Of a stretch of 64,000 nt of DNA, positions 27,242-36,390 are shown piece after piece. The position numbers and the translations under genes are program-made. The notes under the pieces are model-generated. The model saw only the letters and a list, made by a program, of their open reading frames with translations, did no database searches and was not told the origin of the DNA. The DNA is taken from assembly GCF_002943715.1 (NCBI RefSeq), contig NZ_MQUA01000013.1, positions 248,001 through 312,000 of the forward strand, in the 5' to 3' direction. This stretch comes from Polaribacter filamentus (GTDB lineage: Bacteria; Bacteroidota; Bacteroidia; Flavobacteriales; Flavobacteriaceae). Every line of letters starts with the position of its first letter. Position 1 is the first letter of the stretch.

Positions 27242-28258
27242 TCATGCTTCCATCCAATTTACTAAAACATCTACCCAGTCGTCATTATCATTAATACACG
27301 GAATTGCGTAAAATTTTTCGCCACCAGCTTTTAAAAACTCTTCTTTACCTTCCATGGCAATTTCCTCTAAAGTCTCTAAACAATCAGACACAAATGCCGG
27401 CGTAACAACTGCTAATTTTTTTACACCTTCATTTGGGTATTTCTCAAGCATTTTATCTGTGTAAGGCTGTAACCATGGGTCACCAGCTAATCTAGATTGA
27501 AAAGAAACAAAGTGTTGATGTGGCTCTATACCTAAATACTCTACAACTTGCCTCGTCGTTTCATAACATTGATGCTTATAACAAAATTCATGAGCAGGAG
27601 AAGCCGTTTTACAGCATTCAAAGTTTACACTATCATTAGGTTTACAATGGCTTTTTGTGATGTCAGATTTTCTAACATGTCTTTCTGGTATTCCGTGATA
27701 AGAGAACAAAATTTTATCCCATTCTTTACCCTCTAAAGAAGTCTTAATGCTTTCTGCTAATACTTTGATATACTCTTTCTTGTGATAAAAAGCAGGAATA
27801 TCTGTGAACGTCATTTGCGGAAAAAAATCTTTTCTCAATTGCTCGGCTAATACCAAAATTGTATCGGTAGTTGCCATTGCATGCTGTGGATATAGCGGAA
27901 TAATCAGCACATCTGTAACACCTTTGTCATGCAATTCTTTTAACCCAGTTTTCATAGATGGGTCGCCATAACGCATTGACAAGGCAACCGGTAATTCTGT
28001 TTTTTCTTGTACTTTGGTATGTAATCTTTCTGATAAAACAATTAATGGTGAACCTTCATCCCACCAGATTTTTTTATATGCTTTTGCAGATTTTTTTGGT
28101 CTCGTATTTAAAATGATTCCTCGAACTAGTATTGCTCGAAGCCAATATGGTGCATCAATAACACGCTCATCCATTAAAAATTGGTCTAAATATTTTCTAA
28201 CATCTTTTGTGGATGTGCTTGCTGGCGACCCTAAATTAACTAATAAAACTCCTTTCAT
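27242..28258 (-). CDS. hemH: ferrochelatase
   Basis: 338 residues. It inserts Fe2+ into protoporphyrin IX, the last step to protoheme. Visible are VLLVNLGSPAS at the start, the catalytic His188 in FSYHGIPERHV, and the late acidic metal path SDCLETLEEIAMEG. A Cys-rich stretch (ECCKTASPAHEFCYKHQC, ~217-234) may bind an iron-sulfur cluster or metal; this is inference. Two similar 15-base elements sit in its upstream region (28265-28317). Same strand and direction as hemJ. Confidence 0.95.
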   Translation of the reverse strand: MKGVLLVNLGSPASTSTKDVRKYLDQFLMDERVIDAPYWLRAILVRGIILNTRPKKSAKAYKKIWWDEGSPLIVLSERLHTKVQEKTELPVALSMRYGDPSMKTGLKELHDKGVTDVLIIPLYPQHAMATTDTILVLAEQLRKDFFPQMTFTDIPAFYHKKEYIKVLAESIKTSLEGKEWDKILFSYHGIPERHVRKSDITKSHCKPNDSVNFECCKTASPAHEFCYKHQCYETTRQVVEYLGIEPHQHFVSFQSRLAGDPWLQPYTDKMLEKYPNEGVKKLAVVTPAFVSDCLETLEEIAMEGKEEFLKAGGEKFYAIPCINDNDDWVDVLVNWMEA

Positions 28259-28264
28259 TGTGTG

Positions 28265-28317
28265 CTGAATTTATTTCAGTAACTATTTATATTCTTATTA
28301 TTCTGAGCTTATTTCAG
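28265..28317. promoter_or_regulatory. two near-identical 15-base elements upstream of hemH
   Basis: CTGAATTTATTTCAG (28265-28279) and CTGAGCTTATTTCAG (28303-28317) differ at two positions, start 38 bases apart, and have CTGA/TCAG arms. Their place directly before the hemH start suggests operator sites, but the protein is unknown. Confidence 0.35.
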
Positions 28318-28326
28318 AATTAATTT

Positions 28327-28833
28327 TTATTTTTTTACTAATTGGTTGGTAACCTCATAAAGCGTAATCGCCAAACTATGAATTACATTCATGCTCGAAT
28401 TTCTCCCAAACATTGGTATTGCAATTGTATGATCAACTAATTTGATATTTTCAATTCCGTTTCTTTCACTACCCAAAAGTAAGACGATTTTTTGATGATT
28501 TTTAAAATTAAAATCTTGAATATTGATGCTTTTATCAGTAATTTCTATACCAATAATTGTATTTCCTTCTGCTTTTAATTGATGAATAATAGTATTAAAA
28601 TCAGCATAAAAATCATGTTCAATTTGATTGATGGTATTTCTTGCGGTATTAATCACCTTTCTGTTTTCTACAGAAGGCGAATTTGTATGAAAATAGATTT
28701 TTTGTACACCAAAACTCTCAGAAATACGAAAACACATTCCGATATTTTCTGGAGTTCTAATCGCGTCACAAACAATCGTTATTGGAAATTGTTTATGATT
28801 ATTTTCGATATCATAATGTGTAAGTTGTTTCAA
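28327..28833 (-). CDS. TrmH/SpoU family RNA 2'-O-methyltransferase
   Basis: 168 residues with the SPOUT knot motifs: motif 1 DAIRTPENIGMCFRISESFG, motif 2 IVLLLGSERNGI and motif 3 IPMFGRNSSMNVIHSLAITL with the AdoMet-binding knot. The target RNA is not clear; the short length without an N-terminal RNA-binding extension fits the small SpoU tRNA-type enzymes. It sits between hemH and the AraC-type regulator, all on the minus strand. Confidence 0.9.
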   Translation of the reverse strand: MKQLTHYDIENNHKQFPITIVCDAIRTPENIGMCFRISESFGVQKIYFHTNSPSVENRKVINTARNTINQIEHDFYADFNTIIHQLKAEGNTIIGIEITDKSINIQDFNFKNHQKIVLLLGSERNGIENIKLVDHTIAIPMFGRNSSMNVIHSLAITLYEVTNQLVKK

Positions 28834-28856
28834 ATTGTATATTTTTCTTCTAACTT

Positions 28857-29771
28857 TTAACTTTGTAAACTCATTACATATTTCTTCGGCGTTGTGCCAA
28901 ATTTCTTTTTAAAGGCTGCAATAAAATGACTTGCAGTGCTGTAACCAACTTGTGTGCCAACTTCATTTACGTTAAATTGATTGGTTTCTAGCAATCTTCT
29001 TGCGTGTTCCATTTTATAATCAAATAAAAAACTAAATACGGAATCGCCATAAATTTGCTTAAAGCCCTCTTTTAATTTTTTGATGTTTAGACCGATTTCA
29101 TTAGCCAATTCCTGCAAACTTGGTGGTTCCGCCATTCTAGAAATAATAATTTCTTTTGCTTTTCTAATTTTTAAAACATTTTGTTCATCCACTAAAAAAG
29201 GACAATATTCTCCTTCTGCCGTTTCATCTTTTTGAAAGTGTAAACTCAATAATTCGTATACTTTACCTTTTACATATAATTCTCTAATAGAACTATTGAT
29301 GTTAGAGTTGATGATTTGTTGTAAAACGATTGATACCGTTGGTTTTATTTCCTTATCATCATAGTATTTTTTGTTGCTATTTTCATTGCTTAAAAAAGGA
29401 ATATAACCAGATTCTTTAGAAAATAAGGAGTGGAATTTTTCAATAGAAATTAATAAAGAAATTAAAGTTGTTTTTGGCTGAATTTCTAAATTAATAGATA
29501 AAACTCGTTGCGGATTGTATAATAAAATGGATCTATTGTCTAAAACATCAAAAGAATAAGAACCATTATTGAAAAGAAATTTCGAGTTTCCGCGCATACA
29601 AAAATGCATTTGTATAAATGTACTGTTAATTTCTCTTTCAAAATTTTGAACAATGTTGCTTTCATTCTGAAAATGAAGCACATAAAAACCTTTTTCTAGC
29701 GTAATCTCATCAAAAGAACTTTCTCCGACATTTTTAAACATAATTTTTGTTTTAGTTCTATTTAGAATCAT
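28857..29771 (-). CDS. AraC family transcriptional regulator divergent from hemA
   Basis: 304 residues. The last ~100 are a two-HTH AraC domain: SLQELANEIGLNIKKLKEGF (first HTH) and NVNEVGTQVGYSTASHFIAA with FKKKFGTTPKKYV (second HTH and family signature). Residues 1-190 are an unassigned sensor domain with a FCMRGNSKFLFNNG strand pair resembling a cupin-like fold. It is divergent from hemA and close to hemH, so a role in controlling heme synthesis is a reasonable inference. A -7 TATTTTTG lies at 29808-29815 (minus strand). Confidence 0.9.
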   Translation of the reverse strand: MILNRTKTKIMFKNVGESSFDEITLEKGFYVLHFQNESNIVQNFEREINSTFIQMHFCMRGNSKFLFNNGSYSFDVLDNRSILLYNPQRVLSINLEIQPKTTLISLLISIEKFHSLFSKESGYIPFLSNENSNKKYYDDKEIKPTVSIVLQQIINSNINSSIRELYVKGKVYELLSLHFQKDETAEGEYCPFLVDEQNVLKIRKAKEIIISRMAEPPSLQELANEIGLNIKKLKEGFKQIYGDSVFSFLFDYKMEHARRLLETNQFNVNEVGTQVGYSTASHFIAAFKKKFGTTPKKYVMSLQS

Positions 29772-29807
29772 TCTATATAAAATTGATTTATAGTCTTAAT
29801 TCTCTTG

Positions 29808-29815
29808 CAAAAATA
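29808..29815 (-). promoter_or_regulatory. -7 element for the AraC-type regulator
   Basis: TATTTTTG on the minus strand is an exact TAnnTTTG match, ~37 bases ahead of the regulator's ATG. No clear -33 TTTG at the right distance. Confidence 0.45.
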
Positions 29816-29844
29816 AGGGTTTCTTTAATTTTATTATGTTAAAA

Positions 29845-29870
29845 TATAACAAAAAACTGTTATCGTTATA
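29845..29870. promoter_or_regulatory. inverted repeat in the AraC/hemA divergent region
   Basis: TATAAC (29845-29850) and GTTATA (29865-29870) form an inverted repeat between the two divergent promoters, with an extra GTTAT inside. It is a candidate operator for the neighbouring AraC protein; AT-richness makes chance possible. Confidence 0.3.
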
Positions 29871-29910
29871 AAAAGTACTTTTAGCGACATTTTTTTATTA
29901 ATGAAGTATT

Positions 29911-29918
29911 TACTTTTG
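29911..29918 (+). promoter_or_regulatory. -7 element of the hemA operon
   Basis: TACTTTTG matches TAnnTTTG, 17 bases before the hemA ATG at 29936. Only a T-rich -33 region (about 29889-29897) precedes it, so it may depend on an activator. Confidence 0.5.
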
Positions 29919-29935
29919 TATAACTTTTACAAATT

Positions 29936-31171
29936 ATGCTAGAGGACAGGCAAGAGTACTTTTACAATATTGGAGTTAGTTACAAAAAAGCGGATGCTAA
30001 AACGCGCGGTAAATTTTCTTTATCTAAAGAAAATCAAATTGCGCTGTTAGAGCTTTCTAAAGTAAGAGGCTATACTGGAGTATTTATTTTATCAACGTGT
30101 AACAGAACAGAAATTTCTGGTTTTGCAGAACGACCTTGTCAATTAATAGAACTTTTATGCGAATTCTCTGAAGGAACAATTCAGGAATTTTCAAAAGTAT
30201 CTAATATTTATAAGGATCAGGAAGCTGTAAATCAATTATTTAGAATTGGTACCGGTTTAGAGAGTCAGATTTTAGGCGATTATGAAATTGTTGGTCAATT
30301 AAAGCAATCTTTTAAATTAGCCAAATCTTTAAAGACGACAAATGCCTATTTAGAAAGATTGATAAACAGTGTTTTACAGGCGAGTAAGCGTGTTAAAAAT
30401 GAAACTAAATTAAGTTCAGGAACTACATCTGTTTCTTACGCAGCAGTGCAATATATTATTAAAAATTTCCCAGATTACAACTCTAAAAATATTTTAGTTT
30501 TTGGTTTAGGTAAAATGGGCAAACACACGTGTAAAAACTTAGCGGAATACACACAGAACAAATCGGTTTGTCTAATAAATAGAACAGAAGAAAAAGCTGC
30601 AAAATTTATAGAGGAGCATGTTTCTATTCGAAAATCGGTTATTGAAAATTTATCCAAAGAAATAAAAAAAGCAGATGTTTTAATCGTTTCTACTGGCGCT
30701 ATCAAGCCAACAATTACTGCAAAACATATTGCTAAAGATAAAGAATTATTGATTTTAGATTTGTCAATGCCACAAAATGTATCGAAGGATGTAGCTGCTC
30801 TTAAAGGCGTTTCTTTGGTAAATATTGATGAGCTTTCTCAAATTACGTTTGAAACTTTGGCAATTCGTTTGCAAGAAGTTCCCCTTGCAGAAAGCATTAT
30901 AGAAACGCATAAAAAAGAGTTTAAAAGCTGGTTAAATCACAGAAGATTTACGCCAACAATTGCGGCGTTAAAAATATCCTTAGAGAATATTAAAAATGAT
31001 GAAATAAATTTTCAGAAAAAGAAAATAAATAATTTTGATGAAAATCAAGCAGAAATCTTAACTTCCCGCATCATTCAAAAAATTACAACACAGTTTGTGA
31101 AACATTTAAAAAATGAAGAAACGTCTGTTGCTCAGAGTCTTCAAGTAATTAATAAAGTGTTTCAACACTAA
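29936..31171 (+). CDS. hemA: glutamyl-tRNA reductase
   Basis: 411 residues. It reduces Glu-tRNA to glutamate-1-semialdehyde, the entry step of the C5 heme route. The catalytic Cys55 lies in ILSTCNRTEISGF; ESQILGDYEIVGQLK is the second signature; the NADPH domain opens with ILVFGLGKMGKHTCKNL and a C-terminal helical dimer domain follows. It is the first gene of the plus-strand hem run, 10 bases ahead of hemCD. A short upstream leader and the divergent AraC gene suggest regulation here. Confidence 0.96.
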   Translation: MLEDRQEYFYNIGVSYKKADAKTRGKFSLSKENQIALLELSKVRGYTGVFILSTCNRTEISGFAERPCQLIELLCEFSEGTIQEFSKVSNIYKDQEAVNQLFRIGTGLESQILGDYEIVGQLKQSFKLAKSLKTTNAYLERLINSVLQASKRVKNETKLSSGTTSVSYAAVQYIIKNFPDYNSKNILVFGLGKMGKHTCKNLAEYTQNKSVCLINRTEEKAAKFIEEHVSIRKSVIENLSKEIKKADVLIVSTGAIKPTITAKHIAKDKELLILDLSMPQNVSKDVAALKGVSLVNIDELSQITFETLAIRLQEVPLAESIIETHKKEFKSWLNHRRFTPTIAALKISLENIKNDEINFQKKKINNFDENQAEILTSRIIQKITTQFVKHLKNEETSVAQSLQVINKVFQH

Positions 31172-31181
31172 TAAAAAATAC

Positions 31182-32774
31182 ATGCAAAAAATTATAAGAA
31201 TTGGTACGCGCGAAAGTAAATTAGCTCTTTGGCAGGCAAATAAAGTCCGTAAAGAATTAGAAACCTTAGGCTATCAATCAGTACTAGTTCCTATAAAATC
31301 AACAGGTGATCTTATTCAGGATAAACCTTTATACGAATTGGGAATTACAGGTATTTTCACCAAAAGCTTAGATATTGCCATGTTAAATGGTGAAATTGAT
31401 ATTGCGGTGCATTCTATGAAAGATGTTCCAACTGTCTTACCAGTAGGCATCATTCAAATTGCTGTTTTAAAACGTGCGAATTATACAGATTTGTTAGTTT
31501 TAAAAGATACCGAAGAGTTTTTTGGTCAGCCAAACGGAATTATAGCAACTGGAAGTATACGCAGAAAGGCACAATGGTTAAATCGCTATCCTACGCACAA
31601 AGTAGAAGATTTAAGAGGAAATGTAATTACGCGTTTAGAGAAGTTAGAAAATAGCGAAACTTGGAATGGAGCCGTTTTTGCTGCTGCAGGTTTAGAAAGG
31701 CTCGGTCTCAGAGATGCTGGCGCAATACCTTTAACTTGGATGATTCCTGCACCAGCGCAAGGTGCAATTATGGTTGTTTGTCTAGAAAATGATGAATTTA
31801 CGAAAGAAGCTTGCGAACAATTAAATCATTATGAAACCAAAGTATGCGTTGGTATAGAGCGTGAATTTTTACACCTTTTAGAAGGTGGATGCACGGCGCC
31901 AATTGGGGCATTAGCATTTGTTGATGAAAAGACTCAAGAAATTAATTTTAAAGGAGTTTTACTTAAAAAAGATGGTAGTAAAAAAATTACTGTAAATCAA
32001 AATGCAAAAATGGGAAGCCATAGACTTTTGGCTAAAGATTGTGCAGATTACGTAATTAATAGAGGAGGAAAAGAGTTGATTCTAGAAGATCAAGAAACTG
32101 CTGCAAATCTTCAATCTATATATTCTACCAAAAAGCTTTCTAAAGTTCAAAAGGAAATAATTTCTCGCGCAATTGACATTCTAGATAGTGATTTTATCAA
32201 AATTCGTTTTAATAGAATTTCGCCAAAAGTGATGAAAACTAAAATTGAGAATGTTATTATAACGAGTCAAAATGGCGTCGAAGCAATTTTAAATTCTTTT
32301 ACAAAGGATGAAATAAAATTCAAGAATATTTTCTGCGTTGGTAGAAGAACCAAAAAATTAATTGAAAACAGAATTGGTAAAGTTGTTCATGTAGCAAAAA
32401 ATGCGAAAAATTTAGCGGAATACTTGTCCAAAGAACTAGAAAATAAAGAAGTAACTTATTTTTGCAGCAATTTGAGATTAGATATTTTACCAGCTTATCT
32501 ACAAAGTCACGACATCATTGTGAACGAAGTTGAGGCATATAAAACGATGTTAAGTCCCGTAGAAATTGATGCTGAAGTTTCTGGAGTTTTATTTTTTAGT
32601 CCATCAGGAATTGAGAGTTATCTACAAAAAAATAATACAAATAGAGTTGCTTTTTGTATTGGTGAAACTACTGCATTAGAAGCAAGAAAACATTTTGAAA
32701 AAGTAGAAGTTGCTAATTTACCAAGTGTTGATAGTGCTTTAGAGTTGGTGAATACTTATTTTTCAAAAGAATAA
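31182..32774 (+). CDS. hemCD: fused hydroxymethylbilane synthase / uroporphyrinogen-III synthase
   Basis: 530 residues. Residues 1-~300 are HemC: RIGTRESKLALWQANKV, Asp81 in HSMKDVPTVLP, TGSIRRKAQ, and the dipyrromethane-cofactor Cys237 in LEGGCTAPIGA. Residues ~310-530 have the HemD two-lobe pattern (VIITSQNGVEAILNSF, FFSPSGIESYLQ, FCIGETTALEARKH). The fusion makes one protein convert four porphobilinogens through hydroxymethylbilane to uroporphyrinogen III. Ten bases after hemA; followed by a ~90-base gap with a repeat. Confidence 0.94.
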   Translation: MQKIIRIGTRESKLALWQANKVRKELETLGYQSVLVPIKSTGDLIQDKPLYELGITGIFTKSLDIAMLNGEIDIAVHSMKDVPTVLPVGIIQIAVLKRANYTDLLVLKDTEEFFGQPNGIIATGSIRRKAQWLNRYPTHKVEDLRGNVITRLEKLENSETWNGAVFAAAGLERLGLRDAGAIPLTWMIPAPAQGAIMVVCLENDEFTKEACEQLNHYETKVCVGIEREFLHLLEGGCTAPIGALAFVDEKTQEINFKGVLLKKDGSKKITVNQNAKMGSHRLLAKDCADYVINRGGKELILEDQETAANLQSIYSTKKLSKVQKEIISRAIDILDSDFIKIRFNRISPKVMKTKIENVIITSQNGVEAILNSFTKDEIKFKNIFCVGRRTKKLIENRIGKVVHVAKNAKNLAEYLSKELENKEVTYFCSNLRLDILPAYLQSHDIIVNEVEAYKTMLSPVEIDAEVSGVLFFSPSGIESYLQKNNTNRVAFCIGETTALEARKHFEKVEVANLPSVDSALELVNTYFSKE

Positions 32775-32776
32775 AT

Positions 32777-32847
32777 GTCATTGCGAGAAAGGATGACGAA
32801 GCAATCTCAAGCTTAAAAAGTAGATTACTTCTATCTAACTCAAAATG
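32777..32847. repeat. palindromic intergenic repeat, GTCATTGCGAG type (copy 1)
   Basis: It begins GTCATTGCGAGAAAGGATGA then CGAAGCAATCTC; the right arm (AGTAGATTACTTC) is the partly eroded mirror. It shares arms with 35218-35291. Repeats starting GTCATTGCGAGGAACGAAGCAATCTC are familiar between genes in flavobacterial and other genomes. It lies between hemCD and hemB. Confidence 0.75.
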
Positions 32848-32866
32848 AAATAAAAAAATAAATTTT

Positions 32867-33832
32867 ATGTTTCGTACAAGAAGACTTAGAAAATCAGAAG
32901 GAATCAGAAGATTAGTAAGAGAAACTAAATTATCTGTTGACGATTTTGTATATCCATTATTTATAGAAGAAGGAGAAAATATAGAAACAGAAATTGTTTC
33001 AATGCCTGGAATCAAACGCTTTTCTTTGGATAGAATATCGAAAGAATTAGACGAGGTTGTTTCGTTAAATATTCCAGCAGTTTTACTATTCGGAATCCCA
33101 TCAACCAAGGATGACCAGGGCACAGAAACTTGGAACGATAAAGGAATTATGCAACAAGCAATTCGTTTTATCAAGAAAAACTACCCAAGTTTATATGTAA
33201 TTACAGATGTTTGTTTTTGCGAATATACTTCTCATGGTCATTGTGGAATTATTCATGAAAATGATGTTGATAATGATGCAACTCTAGTGAATATTGCAAA
33301 ACAAGTAATTTCGCACGCAAAAGCAGGTGTTGATATGGTTGCGCCTTCAGGGATGATGGATGGAACAATTTCTATGGTTCGTGAATCTTTAGACAACTCA
33401 GGTTTTGTAAACTTGCCAATTATGGCGTATTCTGTAAAATATGCATCCGCTTTTTACGGTCCTTTTAGAGAAGCTGCAGATTCTGCACCCACTTTTGGTG
33501 ATAGAAGAACCTATCAAATGGATCCTTCAAACAGAGATGAAGGCATGCGTGAAGCAACTTTTGACGATCAAGAAGGCGCGGATATTTTAATGGTAAAACC
33601 AGCCTTGTCTTATTTAGATATCATCAGGGATTTAAAAAATAATTTTGACAGACCAATTGCGTGTTATAATGTAAGCGGAGAGTATGCAATGATAAAAGCA
33701 GCTGCAGAAAAAGGTTGGATTGATGGCGAAAAAGTAATGATGGAAAGTTTACTATCTATGAAAAGAGCTGGAGCAGACATCATTATCACTTATTTTGCTA
33801 AGGAGGCAGCTAAGGTTTTGTTACAGCGTTAA
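32867..33832 (+). CDS. hemB: porphobilinogen synthase (delta-aminolevulinic acid dehydratase)
   Basis: 321 residues. It condenses two 5-aminolevulinates to porphobilinogen. The zinc site is of the Cys3 type: [14 protein letters not shown] with Cys116, Cys118 and Cys126. The Schiff-base lysines are in [13 protein letters not shown] and [10 protein letters not shown], and [14 protein letters not shown] is the substrate loop. So the enzyme is zinc-dependent. It is separated from hemCD and hemL by short repeat-bearing gaps. Confidence 0.96.
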   Translation: MFRTRRLRKSEGIRRLVRETKLSVDDFVYPLFIEEGENIETEIVSMPGIKRFSLDRISKELDEVVSLNIPAVLLFGIPSTKDDQGTETWNDKGIMQQAIRFIKKNYPSLYVITDVCFCEYTSHGHCGIIHENDVDNDATLVNIAKQVISHAKAGVDMVAPSGMMDGTISMVRESLDNSGFVNLPIMAYSVKYASAFYGPFREAADSAPTFGDRRTYQMDPSNRDEGMREATFDDQEGADILMVKPALSYLDIIRDLKNNFDRPIACYNVSGEYAMIKAAAEKGWIDGEKVMMESLLSMKRAGADIIITYFAKEAAKVLLQR

Positions 33833-33849
33833 ACTGTTTAATCGTTTAA

Positions 33850-33914
33850 TTGTGTGCCTGTTGGCATCCGAAAGGAAACAATTACACAATTACACAAATA
33901 TACAATTACACATT
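33850..33914. repeat. short ACAATTACAC repeats upstream of hemL
   Basis: The gap between hemB and hemL contains AATTACAC-type units three or four times in tandem (CAATTACACAATTACACAAA and onward), preceded by an inverted copy AATTGTGT at 33849-33856. The inverted arms could form a hairpin in the operon mRNA. Confidence 0.55.
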
Positions 33915-33918
33915 AATT

Positions 33919-35208
33919 ATGAAATTCGAAAAATCACAAAAATTATACGAAAAAGGATTAGTTCATCTTGTAGGAGCTGTAAATTCTCCCGTACGAGCAT
34001 TTACTTCTGTTGGTGGAAATCCGTTGTTTATTAAAAAAGCAAAAGGAAGTAAAATTATTGATGCTGATGACAATGAATATATAGATTTAGTGCTGTCTTA
34101 CGGTCCTATGATTTTAGGTCACCGTCATAGAAAAGTGCAAAAAGCAATTAAAAAAGCGTTGAAGAATGGCTATTCCTATGGAGCATCCACAGAAAGTGAA
34201 ATTGATTTAGCCGAAATAGTCTGTAGTGCTTTTCCAGGAATGGACAAAGTACGTTTTGTAAGTTCGGGAACGGAAGCGGTATTAAGCGGAATTCGTTTAG
34301 CAAGAGCATTTACAGGGAAAGATAAAATTATAAAATTTGCAGGTTGTTATCACGGTCATCAAGATGCATTATTAGTAGCTGCTGGTTCTGGCTTGGCAAC
34401 ATTAAGTTTACCGGGTTCAAAAGGGGTTCCAGAAGGCGCTGTAAAAAATACGCTAATTTCGGAATTTAATGATTTAGAAAGTGTAAAAAAACACTTTAAA
34501 AGGCATGACGATATCGCGGCAGTAATTATTGAACCAATTACTGGAAATATGGGCGTTGTGCTTCCAGAAGATGACTTTCTAAAAGAATTAAAAAAATATT
34601 TAGAATCAAAAGGAGCGCTTTTAATTGTTGATGAAGTAATGACAGGTTTCCGCTCTAAATTTGGTGGAGCTCAAGAATTATTAGGCGTTGAAGCGGATAT
34701 TACGTGTTTAGGAAAAGTAATTGGTGGAGGTTTCCCGGTTGGCGCTTACGGTGCAAGAAACGAAATTATGGAGCAAGTTGCGCCATTAGGAGAAATGTAT
34801 CAAGCAGGAACTTTAAGCGGAAATCCGATTGCTATGGCAGCAGGAATAGCGACTTTAACTGAGTTGAAAAAACAAAATCCGTATGAGCAATTTGAAGAAC
34901 ATGCAGGTATTATTGAAATATTTTTAATAGAAACTGCAAGAAAATATAAAGTAAATTTAGTAGTAAATAGATTTGGTTCTATGCTCAACCCCTTCTTTAG
35001 AAAAGGAGAAGTTACTAATTTTGAAGAAGCGAAGGCTTCCGATTCTAAGAAATTTGCAGTTTTCTTTTGGGAGATGATTAAAAACGGAGTTTTCTTACCT
35101 CCAAGTCAATTTGAGTCTTGGTTTTTGTCATCAGCATTAACAGATAAGGATATTAAAAAAATAGCTGAAGCGGTAGATAAAGCGATGCTTGCTGTTTCAA
35201 AAATGTAA
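33919..35208 (+). CDS. hemL: glutamate-1-semialdehyde 2,1-aminomutase
   Basis: 429 residues from the ATG at 33919 (MKFEKSQKLYEKGLVHLVGA); the 23 codons before it come from the repeat-rich gap. A PLP enzyme that turns glutamate-1-semialdehyde into 5-aminolevulinate. PLP Lys266 is in TCLGKVIGGGFPVGAYG and Asp238 in LLIVDEVMTGFRS; FVSSGTEAVLSGIRLARA binds the phosphate. Together with hemA it defines the C5 route. Confidence 0.96.
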   Translation: MKFEKSQKLYEKGLVHLVGAVNSPVRAFTSVGGNPLFIKKAKGSKIIDADDNEYIDLVLSYGPMILGHRHRKVQKAIKKALKNGYSYGASTESEIDLAEIVCSAFPGMDKVRFVSSGTEAVLSGIRLARAFTGKDKIIKFAGCYHGHQDALLVAAGSGLATLSLPGSKGVPEGAVKNTLISEFNDLESVKKHFKRHDDIAAVIIEPITGNMGVVLPEDDFLKELKKYLESKGALLIVDEVMTGFRSKFGGAQELLGVEADITCLGKVIGGGFPVGAYGARNEIMEQVAPLGEMYQAGTLSGNPIAMAAGIATLTELKKQNPYEQFEEHAGIIEIFLIETARKYKVNLVVNRFGSMLNPFFRKGEVTNFEEAKASDSKKFAVFFWEMIKNGVFLPPSQFESWFLSSALTDKDIKKIAEAVDKAMLAVSKM

Positions 35209-35217
35209 ATAATAAAC

Positions 35218-35291
35218 CGTCATTACGAGGAAGAATGACGAAGTAATCTGTTAACTTATAAGTAGATTGCTTCATTACATTCGCAATGACG
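35218..35291. repeat. palindromic intergenic repeat, GTCATTGCGAG type (copy 2)
   Basis: A 74-base near-palindrome: left CGTCATTACGAGG ... GAAGTAATCT, right AGATTGCTTC ... TCGCAATGACG. The outer nine bases pair except for A/G variants. Related to 32777-32847. It lies between hemL and hemE and would fold in RNA as a long hairpin. Confidence 0.8.
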
Positions 35292-35303
35292 TAAGAGAAT
35301 ATA

Positions 35304-36331
35304 ATGATAAAAAACGATTTATTTTTAAGAGCCTTAAAAGGCGAAACTGTAAACAGACCTCCCGTTTGGATGATGCGTCAAGCAGGAAGATATTTGCCAG
35401 AGTTTCAAGTAATCAAAAAGAAATACGATTTCTTCACCCGTTGCCAAACTCCAGAATTAGCGTCAGAAATTACGGTGCAACCAATTCGTAGATACGGAAT
35501 GGACGCTGCTATTTTGTTTTCGGATATTTTGGTAATTCCTCAAGCAATGAATATTGAAGTACAAATGAAACCAGATTTTGGTCCTTATTTACCAAATCCA
35601 ATTCGTACTCAAAAAGACTTAGATCGCGTAATTGTCCCTGATGTTCATCAATCTTTAGGCTACGTAATGGAAGCTATAAAAGCAACCAAAGAAAAGCTGA
35701 ATGATGATGTTCCGTTAATTGGTTTTGCAGGTTCACCGTGGACTATTTTATGCTATTGTGTGCAAGGTCAAGGTTCTAAAAACTTTGATAAAGCAAAAGA
35801 ATTATGTTTTACGAACCCTGTTGTTGCACACTCATTATTGCAAAAAATAACAGATACAACAATTGCTTATTTAAAAGCAAAAGTGGAAGCAGGTGTAAAC
35901 GCTGTTCAGCTTTTTGATTCTTGGGGGGAATGTTGTCTCCAGTAGATTATCAAGAATTTTCTTGGCAATATATGCAGCAAATTATAGACGCTTTAAAAGA
36001 TATTACACCTGTAATTGCTTTTGGAAAAGGTTGCTGGTTTGCTTTAGGAGATATGTCAAAATCTGGTGCCTCAGCTTTGGGTGTTGATTGGACTTGCTCT
36101 GCAAGAAACGCACGTTATTTATCAGGAGGAAATATCACGTTACAAGGTAATTTCGATCCATCAAGGTTATTGTCTCCGCCAGCAGAAATCAAAAAAATGG
36201 TGCATCAAATGATTAATGAATTTGGGAAAGATCGGTATATTGTAAATTTAGGACATGGAATTTTACCAAATATTCCTGTAGAAAATGCGAAAGCATTTGT
36301 AGATGCAGTAAAAGAATATAAAGTTTCATAA
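35304..36331 (+). CDS. hemE: uroporphyrinogen decarboxylase, frame broken at a G6 run
   Basis: It removes four carboxyl groups from uroporphyrinogen III. The first part (35304-35945) carries [17 protein letters not shown] with the substrate Arg pair and [13 protein letters not shown] with the catalytic Asp; it ends wrongly after QLFDSWGE. The rest (from 35921, [16 protein letters not shown] to the stop at 36331) is in another frame. One added G in the run at 35923-35928 gives FDSWGGMLSP and a 342-residue enzyme, the normal size. Because heme is essential here, I read it as a working gene with an under-called homopolymer rather than a pseudogene. Confidence 0.9.
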
Positions 36332-36344
36332 AAAGATAGTATTA

Positions 36345-36390
36345 TTTTGGGCGTTACCTAAAGGTCGCGCTTTTCATTTTATCTTTTATT
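36345..36390. repeat. intergenic repeat of the GGGCGTTxCCTAAAGGTCG type
   Basis: TTTTGGGCGTTACCTAAAGG followed by TCGCGCTTTTCATTTTATC. The pattern resembles a dispersed repeat familiar between genes of Flavobacteriaceae (GGGCGTTCCC...GGTCGGGCTTTCCGC...). This is recognition from memory and only one copy is in the window. It sits between hemE and the EI24 gene. Confidence 0.5.

Noticed and set aside
32777..35291. CRISPR-like array from the repeats in the hem run
   Set aside because: The units differ from each other, are palindromic and lie one per gene gap rather than in a regular array; no cas genes.
35304..36331. hemE as a true pseudogene making the strain a heme auxotroph
   Set aside because: All other pathway genes are intact and one base in a G run restores the enzyme; the same kind of contraction occurs in three unrelated genes.
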